Made by a program: the position numbers and the translations under genes | The notes under the pieces: generated by a model | What the model was told of the DNA's origin: nothing | Database searches by the model: none | The model's input: the letters and a program-made list of their open reading frames with translations, nothing else | In this document: positions 46,221-56,850 of the stretch, in pieces | Layout: each line of letters begins with the position of its first letter | Numbering within the stretch: position 1 is the stretch's first letter | Source of the DNA: Hirundichthys speculiger | Taxonomy: Eukaryota > Chordata > Actinopteri > Beloniformes > Exocoetidae | Direction: 5' to 3' | Assembly: GCA_018398805.1 (NCBI GenBank) | Contig: JAGFBZ010001924.1 | Coordinates: 1-64,000 of the forward strand | DNA length: 64,000 nucleotides

Positions 46221-46557
46221 GGTCCCCAACCCCTGGGCCGCGGACCGGTACAGGGCCGTGGATCAATTGGTACAGGGTCGCGCAAGGAAAAATGTGTTTT
46301 TTAAGTTTTATTTATTATTAGTCTGAACCAGCTTTTATTTTGAAAAAATTTTATTTTGAAAAATTACCCGATTCTCTCGGTTACATCTCAGTCACTTGAG
46401 CACCAAAATTTAACCCAGCTAGTAAAATGAGTAAGAAACAGACGTCTTTGGCAAGTTTCCTTGTGAAGGGGAAAATGCACAGTGAAGAGAAAGAAGAACA
46501 GCCTACGACTTCCAAGAAAAATAAAGCTTTTAGCAGACAATACCAGGAGTCCTACTG
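46220..46557 (+). mobile_element. hAT element fragment (BED-type transposase start)
   Basis: CAGTGGTCCCCAACCCCTGG at 46219 onwards followed by GGACCGGTAC is a characteristic hAT end. From about 46429 the plus strand reads MSKKQTSLASFLVKGKMHSE, KEEQPTTSKKNKAF and SRQYQESY then a stop: the N-terminus of a ZBED5/SCAND3-type hAT transposase. The remainder is missing. Confidence 0.7.
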
Positions 46558-46671
46558 AAATATGGATTTATCACTTTTTTTTTGTTGTTGTTGTTACTTA
46601 TTTAATGGATACAGAGGATGTTACCAGAGACTTTGATGTTTTCATGTTATGTTATTGACGTAATAAAGCCT

Positions 46672-46673
<2 letters not shown>

Positions 46674-46710
<37 letters not shown>
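46674..46710. repeat. Poly-C run, 37 bases
   Basis: An uninterrupted C homopolymer after ATAAAGCCTGT. Confidence 0.95.
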
Positions 46711-46711
<1 letters not shown>

Positions 46712-49115
46712 ATGACTCATGCCAGAGGGTCCAAGAGTCACTGTTCAACGTGGATCAATGTGTTTTTATTGAAAAACCAACTCCGCGTCTCCGCCGCATG
46801 ACATTTAGGATGTCTTTTGTTGACACTAGTCTGCTTTGATTCCCTGACGGGTTATTTGCCCATCTAATGACAAATTTATCCATGGACGGCTTGGAAGTCA
46901 AAACTGAATCCTCTGAGTTCTCAAATACTTTCTCCTTCAGTCGAACAAGCAAAAACCTGTGGATCCCAAATCTGACAAATCTGCCGCCTGCCTTCCTGTT
47001 TTGACTTGATCGCGGCACCTGTTTTCAACTTGTTGCACATCCACACCGAGTGCACACCGATTACACTCTGTCAGACCGAGGCCATGTTTATCTCGTGTTT
47101 TTCTGTGAGATCAGACCACCAGTCCACTGAAGAGCTGAAGAGGCAGACACCCATGCACAGAAAACACGTAACGACATTGCCAGTCAGACGTACGGCCAAT
47201 TCAGAGCCACCGCTTGGCCTTGCATGCAGAAATGAAGCCTAAACACAAAGAAAAAATAAAATGTACAGGCACGAAAAGTACATTCCAGCAGAATTATGAG
47301 ATGAGACACTTCGGAAAAGCACTTGTGCTGAGCTTAGAAAATGCACTTGTTATTCAGCCTGCATACATACATACATACGGGCTCATTATGAATTCCAGCA
47401 GGGGTAAGAAAAACCTAGAAATGGAAGGCTGAACTGGATGTTTCTGTGACGCTTAGAACATCTGAAAAAAATGCGGTGCGTGCATTGTGAAAAGTCTGCG
47501 TTCTGCAACGTTTTCAAGGTCATCAGTCATCGAGAAAGTTTTAAACACAGACTTCATATTGGAGAACAGTGAGCAGAAAGCTCATGTGAGTGAACACGCA
47601 GTGATAAGAGGACCGCTCACTCACACTGACTCTTTTTGATGCTACATCTATTTTACTCACAAAATTAAATATTAGTAAGAGTGCTATACATAGATGTGAA
47701 ACAGAGGTCTAAAATGAGGAACAACAAAACCACCTGAAAGCCAAGTGAAGAAAGCAAATGAGCTTTCAGCTGTGATTTATCTCTCACAATTTATTTTCCT
47801 TCATTTTCTGTAATGAATGTTTACTTTATCTCCAGGAAACTTTGGAGGCCTCTTTAGAGATCAAAATGCAAATGCTTTATAGATTGATGTCAGTGTAAAG
47901 AAGAACGCTGCGCAGGCTTTTAATGAGGTCCACATGATGGATCTCACAGGATCAATAGAGGAACCTCAGTTTTCCTCGTGTGTCAAATTCACGGAAAGTT
48001 AGTATAAGTGGAAAACGTGCATAGTTCCAACACATCCTCCTTTTGTTTAAACCTGATATTGCTTATTCAAACATTCATGGAGGTCTTTGTAGAGCGGATG
48101 CTCTAAAGACTAATATGTATGTTTGACTGCAGCGTTTGAGTAAAAGTAGGTTTTTGATTTATTTTTTTTATTCCACAACGAGGGTTCTCTTAAGTGAAAT
48201 ATTATTTGAGTCCAGAATTATTCATAGTCTTCCTCCCAGTAGCCACTGAAATGTTGAACCCACATAAAGACTACGTGAAGATACTTGAGAGGAAACTCAG
48301 TCTGCATACAGACGAGGAATTCTGCAGCAGAGGCAGATAGAATAAAACACAAGTCTTATGCAGCCAAAGTGGAGAGTAAATTATTGTTGACAAAAGTAAA
48401 CCTGGAATGTCAAAGCATGAGTCAGGAACTGGATACTCTCTATAAACTTTGGAGGGTCATGAAGACTGATGGTGTGGAGCTCTTAAAGAGACCTGCAGAT
48501 TGCTGGGAACCTCCAGCCCTTTTCTGTAAGTCCTCAAGTACCTCTTACCCCCACCGGAGATGTTTGAAATTTATATCCGAGACGCTGCAAGGATCCCTCG
48601 TGCAACGCGCCAATGTGTCCCCAGTTACTGACCCTCCAGCAAGCCTCCTCCCTGCGTTTCAGGACTCAGTTCAACCCGAACGATATTTTACCGTGACGGA
48701 TTTTCAGGTCACAGGCAGGAGAACGGAGGAGAGGAGAGACGAGGAGGCACCGATTAAACAAACGAGTCTCCGTGGTCTAACAGCAATTAAACGACTACAG
48801 TGTTGCTGTGATTGCAAACAAGGCTTTGATATTGATTTTGGGAAAGTGTATTGTGTAGTGATTTTTTTTTTGTGCCTAAAAAAAAAAAAGAAAGAAAAGT
48901 CACAAAGTAAAAAATGTTTCTCATTCAACTGTTCGATGCCCGTTTATGTGATTTCCAGCCAAGATACCAAACAAAACGTCAGTATGGATCAAACTTTATC
49001 ATGGGTATAATTAAACAAGGGATGTAGGGAGCTTTGTGATAATAAGTCCAAAAAAAAAAAGTTTTTCCTGGGAAACTACATACCAGTCAGTTTGTCAGGT
49101 TCACTGCCATTAAGA
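46711..49115. other. Intronic, includes a long unexplained ORF
   Basis: No transposon recognised. A segment at 47456-47529 recurs at 50290-50384, on the other side of a hAT element. An open frame runs over 48285-49010. Confidence 0.45.
48285..49010 (+). other. Longest open frame in the window, unrecognised
   Basis: The frame is 241 codons if it begins at TTG; the first in-frame ATG gives about 196 codons (MSQELDTLYKLW start). It runs on the plus strand, antisense to ephb1, inside the exon 3c-4 intron. It has no domain that I recognise. A short hydrophobic stretch (VYCVVIFFLCL) precedes a lysine run made by a poly-A tract. No splice sites, promoter or poly-A signal stand out. Most likely chance. 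Confidence 0.15.
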
Positions 49116-49123
49116 TTAAAAAC

Positions 49124-50230
49124 TAGGGCTGGGCAACGATTAAAATTTTTAATCGTGATTAATCGCATTATTTCCCTGATTAATCACGATTGTTCGCATT
49201 GTATACGCAAAATCAAATAATGTATTCAAAAGTAGTGTAAAATGCACTTTTATTTAAATGTTCTGCTGCCATATGAACTAAAGTGTCATAACATTTGTTG
49301 TTCAAACACTTTTAACATCAGCACTTGTCAGTAACACATGTTTAGTGTAAATCTCATCTTAAAAAAATTTTAAATAAAATAAAGCTTATAGCCTCTCCCA
49401 GGGCATTAATGTCATCCTGTTTTTATTAAAAAAAAAAAAAAAAAAGTCTACAACAAAATCCAACAAAATGATTGTGGCTCAGCACAATCAGAACATTAAA
49501 ACAGGTAATTTCTGAGGTAACAGCAGAAACCTTTAATGTGGAGATCAACTTGTCAGTTGTTACAAATAACCTTGTTTCTGTTGAATCCTCCGTCTGGGAG
49601 AACTTTAAAATGAAAATGTCCATGTTAAAGTTCAGTAACTTTATCAATCTGTGTATCATTCATTCTTTCCATTTTCAATTGTCAATCAAAAAAAAAATTA
49701 AAAAGTGACATTTTCAATCTACCTCAAAAAAATGAAACAAATGCCTATTTTTTTCATATTTCAATTTTAGAAATGGATCAAAAATACAAAATTAAAATGG
49801 GCCACAGAACTGAATGTCTTTTATAATGGAGGACTGGACTTTCTGTTGTCATTACACATTTGTGCCACTAGATGGAGCCGCATTGAAGTAACCAGCTAGA
49901 GAACAGCAGGACAGTGAACACATGGAGCAGATCTGATGTAACATGGAGGAATGACGCCAAAGTTTTGTTGCAGTCCAGAATTTTTGTTTTCAGACAGAAT
50001 TGTTAATATTGCTACCTGAGTTGTTACCCGAACTGTAAAGTTCACAGATTTTTACCGTTCTCCATGTCTGTTTTAGCTTTACCTTATGTTTACCTGATAA
50101 TTGTCTTCAGGTTCCACAGCAGCCAGAAAAAGGCTTTTCAAAACAAAAGCATGTGAGCAACATGCGTTAACGCAAAAAAATAAATTTCGGCATTAACGCG
50201 ATAAGTAACGCGTTAACTTGCCCAGCCCTA
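49124..50230 (+). mobile_element. Non-autonomous hAT element, TAGGGCTGGGCAA family (copy 3)
   Basis: The element is 1,107 bp with ends TAGGGCTGGGCAACGATTAA and TTGCCCAGCCCTA. It is flanked by identical 8-bp repeats ttaaaaac at 49116-49123 and 50231-50238, which fixes its ends and superfamily. Internally it carries poly-A/poly-T tracts but no transposase. Confidence 0.9.
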
Positions 50231-50238
50231 TTAAAAAC

Positions 50239-51794
50239 ACTAATTTACGAATCACCGCTGCCATATTCTCAAAGTGAACATGTTCGTGACAGAACATCTG
50301 AAAAATGTGCATGGACTGCACACGTACACGGCGCATGCATCGTGAAACGTCTGTGTTCTGCAACGTTTTCAAGGTCATCAGTCAGTTCAGTCCAAATATC
50401 TGTTAAATATGAGCAGAGGCAGTGTTGGTTCAGAAATCTATACAAGCACTTAAAAGCAACTTCTTTCAAAAGCTCCATTGCAACAAACATAAAGAAAGAA
50501 AATATAATTAAAAAAAAAAGAGCACAGCAGCAATAAAACTGCTGAGACAGGATTATAAGAGAGACTCCTGCGTCTCACAAAACGTTTCTGAGGTTTGTTT
50601 ACAGCTTAAAATGTGAAAAGTCTTTTAGAGATTCACTCTGCTGCCGTCTCCATTAGCCTGCTCTGCTGTGCACGTCCGTGCACTTTCCTTACATCCAGAC
50701 GTCCTCTTTCACAGAGGCAACGTCGGTCCCTCTGGCGCGCGTGCATGTGCACGTGTGTCTTTCTTTCAGTCTTGAATAAGCAGATAGACATCTGGCTTGT
50801 CAAGGTCATTTATTCAACAACCCCGCTCATCCACGAGGGGCGTGTCACCATGGCAACAAGTCTCCCTCTCCTTTTAGTTACCGGTATTTCTAGACACCTC
50901 TGTACAGTTATGTGTGTGTGTGTCTGTGCGTGCTTGTGTGTGCATCCCTATATTTACAGTAGCCTATGTGAATGTGAGTTTCTGAATTTGTGTACACATT
51001 CGTCTGGGTGGAAGAGACCAAATTAATTAATTACGTGCAAAAGATCAGATTCTGCACTTTGAAGGGTAAATTAAACGAAATGCAATTATTTGCCAATCTC
51101 ATAAAGCTATTAAAAACAAATCTAAATAGAACAAAGAAAGCCAATCAAATGTTTAAACTGAGGACATGACTGAAGTGCACCAATGCAGCCGCCTGCCAAA
51201 GGATATGCAGGCGTTTTACCACCGATCAGCAGCATCCAGTCTCCTCCATCCAGCCTCTGTCACCATCTAGTTTTCCTCTTTGACTCGGTCTATTTTTACT
51301 CAGCTTTAATCAGGAGTAGACAGCTGCATATCTGAATCACCTTCGTTCGTCTGACACAGCTTTCACCTGCATTTGTGCATGACACAACCTGCCGTGTTCT
51401 CAGACGGTGACTTCTAGAAGCGTCTGAGTTCAAGCGGCGATTTCCACGTCAGGATCGCGTTTAAGTCTGATGCTGTAAGACGCCGGGCTTCCAAGCTGAT
51501 TTTCAGTCTTCTCTCCTGGCGCACAGAGATTTCTCCAAATTCTGGATCTTTAGGTGAAATTATGTAGTTGAAATTATGTAGCTACTGTAGAGATATTCAA
51601 AGCCTTTTTTACAATTTTACATTGAGGAACTTTTTTTTAATGAAATTATTTCAGTATTTAAAGGTGCAGCTTTTGTCCTGATTGATACATTTCTCCCCAT
51701 CTTTACTCCTGAGAGATTCTGCCTCTTTTTTTTTATACCTGGTCATGCCTCAAGTGGTGTTTACTTCAATCTGTTTTATTCACCTTTAAACATC
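50239..51794. other. Intronic, nothing recognised
   Basis: Nothing supportable apart from the repeated segment at 50290-50384. Confidence 0.5.
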
Positions 51795-51827
51795 ATCTCT
51801 AGTGTTTATTTGATAAACACTAGAGAT
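51795..51827. repeat. Inverted repeat, 15-bp arms, 3-nt loop
   Basis: ATCTCTAGTGTTTAT at 51795-51809 and its complement at 51813-51827 flank TTG, next to the 5' edge of the LINE fragment. Confidence 0.9.
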
Positions 51828-51939
51828 AAGACAAATCCATGCGTTCGTCTCCACCAGGTCAGACTACTGTAACGGCCTGCTCACTGGGTCTAAACCAGCT
51901 GTAAGACAGCTGCAGTACATCCAGAACGCTGCTGCACGA

Positions 51940-53353
51940 GTCCTGACTAGAACCAGGAAATACGACCATATTAGTCCAGTCCTGAGGTCTCTGCACTGGT
52001 CCTGACTAGAACCAGGAAATACGACCATATTAGTCCAGTCCTGAGGTCTCTGCACTGGTCCTGACTAGAACCAGGAGATATGACCATATTAGTCCAGTCC
52101 TGAGGTCTCTGCACTGGTCCTGACTAGAACCAGGAAATACGACCATATTAGTCCAGTCCTGAGGTCTCTGCACTGGTCCTGACTAGAACCAGGAGATACG
52201 ACCATATTAGTCCAGTCCTGAGGTCTCTGCACTGGTCCTGACTAGAACCAGGAGATACGACCATATTAGTCCAGTCCTGAGGTCTCTGCACTGGTCCTGA
52301 CTAGAACCAGGAAATACGACCATATTAGTCCAGTCCTGAGGTCTCTGCACTGGTCCTGACTAGAACCAGGAAATACGACCATATTAGTCCAGTCCTGAGG
52401 TCTCTGCACTGGTCCTGACTAGAACCAGGAAATACGACCATATTAGTCCAGTCCTGAGGTCTCTGCACTGGTCCTGACTAGAACCAGGAGAATACGACCA
52501 TATTAGTCCAGTCCTGAGGTCTCTGCACTGGTCCTGACTAGAACCAGGAAATACGACCATATTAGTCCAGTCCTGAGGTCTCTGCACTGGTCCTGACTAG
52601 AACCAGGAGATACGACCATATTAGTCCAGTCCTGAGGTCTCTGCACTGGTCCTGACTAGAACCAGGAGATACGACCATATTAGTCCAGTCCTGAGGTCTC
52701 TGCACTGGTCCTGACTAGAACCAGGAAATACGACCATATTAGTCCAGTCCTGAGGTCTCTGCACTGGTCCTGACTAGAACCAGGAAATACGACCATATTA
52801 GTCCAGTCCTGAGGTCTCTGCACTGGTCCTGACTAGAACCAGGAAATACGACCATATTAGTCCAGTCCTGAGGTCTCTGCACTGGTCCTGACTAGAACCA
52901 GGAGATACGACCATATTAGTCCAGTCCTGAGGTCTCTGCACTGGTCCTGACTAGAACCAGGAGATACGACCATATTAGTCCAGTCCTGAGGTCTCTGCAC
53001 TGGTCCTGACTAGAACCAGGAGATACGACCATATTAGTCCAGTCCTGAGGTCTCTGCACTGGTCCTGACTAGAACCAGGAGATACGATACGACCATATTA
53101 GTCCAGTCCTGAGGTCTCTGCACTGGTCCTGACTAGAACCAGGAAATACGACCATATTAGTCCAGTCCTGAGGTCTCTGCACTGGTCCTGACTAGAACCA
53201 GGAGATACGACCATATTAGTCCAGTCCTGAGGTCTCTGCACTGGTCCTGACTAGAACCAGGAAATACGACCATATTAGTCCAGTCCTGAGGTCTCTGCAC
53301 TGGTCCTGACTAGAACCAGGAAATACGACCATATTAGTCCAGTCCTGAGGTCT
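51940..53353 (+). repeat. 59-bp minisatellite, about 24 copies, derived from the LINE
   Basis: The unit begins TCCTGACTAGAACCAGGA and continues AATACGACCATATTAGTCCA then GTCCTGAGGTCTCTGCACTGG. About 1,414 bp hold some 24 units. Variation is slight: A or G at one position (GGAAATACG or GGAGATACG), one unit with an extra base (near 52489) and one with an extra ATACG (near 53086). The unit is the LINE's own coding around RTRKYDHISPVLRSLHW, but 59 is not a multiple of three, so each unit shifts frame. Confidence 0.95.
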
Positions 53354-53499
53354 TGGCTTCCTGTCAGTCAGAGAATAGACTTTAAAACAGCTCTACTTGT
53401 GTTCAAGTCTCTTCATGGCCCCAAACTACATCTCTGACATGTTAGATCCATATGAACCAACCTGGACTCTGAGAACCTCGGGTAGAGGTCTCCTGCTGG

Positions 53500-53674
53500 C
53501 AGGGGCGCTGCTAGGGATTTTGGGCCCCATGAAAAGAATCTTTACCGGGCCCCCCAACACAGTGGTGAAATTTGTTGATGCTATTTTTGATCATCATTAG
53601 GGGCCTCTCTGGGCCCCCCTCAATCATGGGCCCCTATAATCCGTATCCTTTACCCCCCCTTTTCAGCGCCCCAG
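53500..53674. mobile_element. hAT-type MITE inserted in the LINE
   Basis: The element is 175 bp with ends CAGGGGCGCTG and CAGCGCCCCAG and identical flanking 8-bp repeats cctgctgg at 53492-53499 and 53675-53682. Removing it rejoins the LINE sequence. Confidence 0.88.
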
Positions 53675-53906
53675 CCTGCTGGTGTCCAGAGACAGGACTA
53701 AACAAGATGAAGCTGCATTTCAGTTTTATGCTCCTAAAATCTGGAACAGTCTTCCAGAAGATGTGAGACAGGACTCATGTCTGACAATGGTCAGATCCAG
53801 ACTGAAAACAGTTCTGTTTAGATGTGCAGATGACAACTGAAAGGATTTTATCTGCACTCTTCATTTAATTTATTTTTCTTTTAAATTAATTTTTTTTTTA
53901 ATTTAT

Positions 53907-54341
53907 TACCTCCACCAAGGAGGTTATATTTTTGCCGGCCTTTTTCTGTCTGTCTATTTGTCTGTCTGTCTGTGTACAAGATAACTCAAAAAGTTCTGGA
54001 TGGATTTTGATGAAATTTTCAGGAGTTGTCAGAAATGTCAAAAGGAAGAATTGTTTCATTTTGGGTGTGATCTGGAAGAAATCCTGGATTCTGGATCACT
54101 TTCAAATTTTCGATAACATTGCGGTCAATGGGACTGAAAATTTTGTTGTTTATTGTTGTTTAATTATTGCCAAAAACTAATGAAATTTGACTCAGGAATT
54201 GACAATGGGAACCTCTATCAAATTTCAAAGGCTGATCCAGATCTGATCCAGAATGTGGATTTTATTGCAATCTGTAAATCGCTATACGGGGGAACTGTTG
54301 CGCTTGGCGGAGGTCTGCGCTCTCTGAGTGCTTTTCTAGTT
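53907..54341 (+). mobile_element. Interspersed repeat (CCTCCACCAAGGAGG family), uninterrupted copy
   Basis: It begins TACCTCCACCAAGGAGGTTA and ends GAGTGCTTTTCTAGT, and lies within the LINE 3' region. It is the unbroken counterpart of 36178-37053. Confidence 0.7.
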
Positions 54342-54470
54342 AATGATTATTTTTATGCTTGTTTGGAATGATTCTATTTGCCTTCTTGTGATTTTATGCA
54401 TCTGTAAAGCACTTTGAATTGCCTTGTGTAAGAATTGTGCTCTACAAATAAACTTGCCTTGCCTTTGCAA

Positions 54471-55464
54471 GCGGGATTGTATTTTGTTATTTCAGTTTGT
54501 TCCATTGTTTAAAATCCTCCTAAAGTCGCATTCAAGGAACATTTTTAATATCAAAACATAAGTACAAGAGGTGCAAAATCCAGGCTGATACAGTTTCTGG
54601 GTAAACAACAAAGAAAAGGGTAAAATATGAGGAAAACTGTGTAGTACCCACTGAAAGTAACACGGGAATAAGGGCTGAAGAGTTAAAAATGGACAAAGAA
54701 GCAGATCCGTTTCTCCCAGCAGCCTTTGCCAACTGTTTCGGGTCACACAGTCACTCTGTGGATGGCAGTTGTCTAAAACTGGCGTAGACATTAACTGATC
54801 GATCATTAAAAACCTGTTCGCTGGTCTGTTTAGTGAAACCCGGCGGGTGTGTTCAGCAGCAGGGCTTGCATTTGTACTGTGGTACATTTGGAGAGAGAGA
54901 GAATATTTTTACACACTCAGCGCCACACTTGCTCTTTCAGGCACAGGCGCGCACACACATACAGAGCGCTCTGATCGCGTGCCAGTTTCGCCGTATGGTT
55001 TGCACAATATGGTGATTTTGGTGCAAAATAAACACAATCTACGTGGCTTGACACACTCAAACCTTCACACAAACACATAAAAAGACCACCATCTGTTCCA
55101 ATAGTGAGTCCCAGCTTCCTGCCAAGTTCTTATCAGCTGACTGGGAGGAAAAGAAAAAAAAAAGCACTCCAAAAGGATGCCAGCTTGAGGAAGAGAGACA
55201 GAACATGCTCCCTCCCACGACAGTTTAAATACCAGTTTCGGCGAGAAGCTTTGAGGAGGGGACGCGAAGCAGGTGTATACAGACAGACGCGACATCACAA
55301 AAGCTGTCGAGACACGTCAGCTGAGCCCGTCTATCATCAGCGTCCACAGATATATCACACAGTCTTAGAATACCAGAAATGAGTCGGGTCTTTGAAAGAG
55401 AATCGGCTCAGAGCAAATATTTTGACGTCTGAATGTGTTTGCTTAAAATATATTAACATCTATC
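54471..55464. other. Intronic, nothing recognised
   Basis: ephb1 intron 3c-4. Nothing supportable. Confidence 0.5.
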
Positions 55465-56613
55465 CCAGGGGGGTGAACGATAATTATCGTCATAATGTCC
55501 TCCCACCAGGGAGCACCTTCAGTACCGGGACTCTACAATCCTCCTAGACTGGTCTCTGCAGCACTTCTAGTACACAATCTTATTGGGACGATAATTATCG
55601 GGCCGATAATTATTGGGCTGATCATTATCGGGCTGAAAACAGGAAATTATGACGTCATTCCGGTAAGTCCGATATCAAGACAAATAACCCCGATAACCCC
55701 GATAACATATATATTTTCGGCAGTGAATGTTATGTTCAAGTTACGTCGGCATAATCAGAAAAAACGATTCTCAATAAGGAAAATTAAGAATACCACATCA
55801 TGCCAGAAAACAAACTGTTAACTCGGTCATAATTTTGACAGTTGCTAACATGAATTGATATTCGCAGTATTTTCCCACATGTTACATGTAAAAAATATAG
55901 AAAAAAAATAGAAAAGGCAGAAAGAACAACTAGCAAATGAGAGAACGTGGGAATTTACGCTACACCTAGAATGCAGCAGATGAAAACAAACAACATGGTT
56001 AAAGTTAAAGTTAAAGTTTTCGAAAAAGATAGTTTGCTGGTTATTTGTAACAAATGCTCCAAGCGAATTCCACAAGAAGGGAAAAACAGCACAAGCTTTA
56101 ATACGTCAAACCTGATCAACCACCTGAAACATAACCATCACTTTGACGGAGTTTTGAAATTGCGCTAATGTAAGCTAACGTGAGCAAGCAAGCATTAAAG
56201 AATTCACCGGGACTTACACACGTTGGTGAAGCTTTTGAAAAATCCAAGAAATTTGCCAAAGGTGAAATGGGTAGAAGGTAGAAATGTTTGAATCTAACTT
56301 CTGTTAGTGCATTAATTTTCTATGAATTTTTTTTTCCACATTATATTTCCATCAGTTCAAGGAGCCTTTATTTTTTATATCAGTAAGTAATGCACCTTAT
56401 TTAAGTTGACGCCAATAGTTTCTTATTGGGAAAAATAAATATCTGTTCATTTAAAGTTATAACAGTTTTTGGTTTTGTTCATAGTATTAATGTAATGGTC
56501 TTAGGTATATGTGCGTATTATCGTTATTGGTATCGATATCGGTATCGGCCTTCAGGAGCTGAAAGTTATCGGTTACCAGTATCGGTTTTAAAAAACAGTT
56601 ATTGTGCATCCCT
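55465..56613 (+). mobile_element. hAT element with BED zinc-finger fragment
   Basis: The ends CCAGGGGGGTGAACGATAA and TTATTGTGCATCCCT are inverted. Flanking octamers catctatc (55457-55464) and aatctatc (56614-56621) differ at one base. At 55947-56168 the plus strand encodes VICNKCSKRIPQEG and TSNLINHLKHNHHF: the C-x2-C ... H-x4-H of a BED finger, the N-terminal DNA-binding part of a hAT transposase. The catalytic part is deleted. Confidence 0.8.
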
Positions 56614-56639
56614 AATCTATCCGGTGAAGAATTATCAAC

Positions 56640-56850
56640 ATCAATGTTATGTTTTTAAGTTTCACAGCCTGATGATGTTGCAATAGAGTTTTGAGACTGC
56701 CATACTTGTCGTCCTGAGGGGGGTTCTGCAAAAAGCTCACCACTCTGAGGGCAGTAGAGTTCCCAAGCGCCACGACGACATAATAGTATTTTGTGTCATC
56801 GTCAGTGATCCTTCTAAGCCTCTGCTTGGGCGAACCTAAACTTCCCAAAA
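56640..56850 (-). pseudogene. Ty3/gypsy-type retrotransposon gag fragment
   Basis: The minus strand encodes DDDTKYYYVVVALGNSTALR followed by VVSFLQNPPQDDKYGSLKT. The DTKYYxVVxAL and NPPxDDKYxxLK motifs are typical of gag of gypsy-type retrotransposons in fish. It is cut at both sides; no protease, polymerase or long terminal repeat is seen next to it. Confidence 0.6.

Larger units (their letters stand above)
51840..54470 (+). mobile_element. L2/Rex1-like LINE 3' part, interrupted and internally expanded
   Basis: The plus strand encodes the L2-type reverse transcriptase C-terminus in order: DYCNGLLTGSKPAVRQLQ, YIQNAAARVLTRTRKY and DHISPVLRSL before the tandem array, then WLPVSQRIDFKTALLVFKSL after it, and later FSFMLLKSGTVF-like and RSRLKTVLF-like pieces (in frames around 53700-53820). 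The 3' end CTTGCCTTGCC is at about 54470. It is interrupted by a 59-bp tandem array, a hAT MITE (53500-53674) and a further repeat (53907-54341). Coding is dead. Confidence 0.8.

Noticed and set aside
46618..46839. Proline-rich open frame
   Set aside because: The prolines come from the 37-base poly-C run only.
51864..52587. Repeated peptides MQRPQDWTN and the like within the minisatellite
   Set aside because: These are translations of the 59-bp tandem unit on the minus strand, not a repeat protein; the frame shifts every unit.
52000..53350. Could the regular array be a CRISPR
   Set aside because: Units are 59 bp without unique spacers, lie inside a LINE and are in a vertebrate genome.
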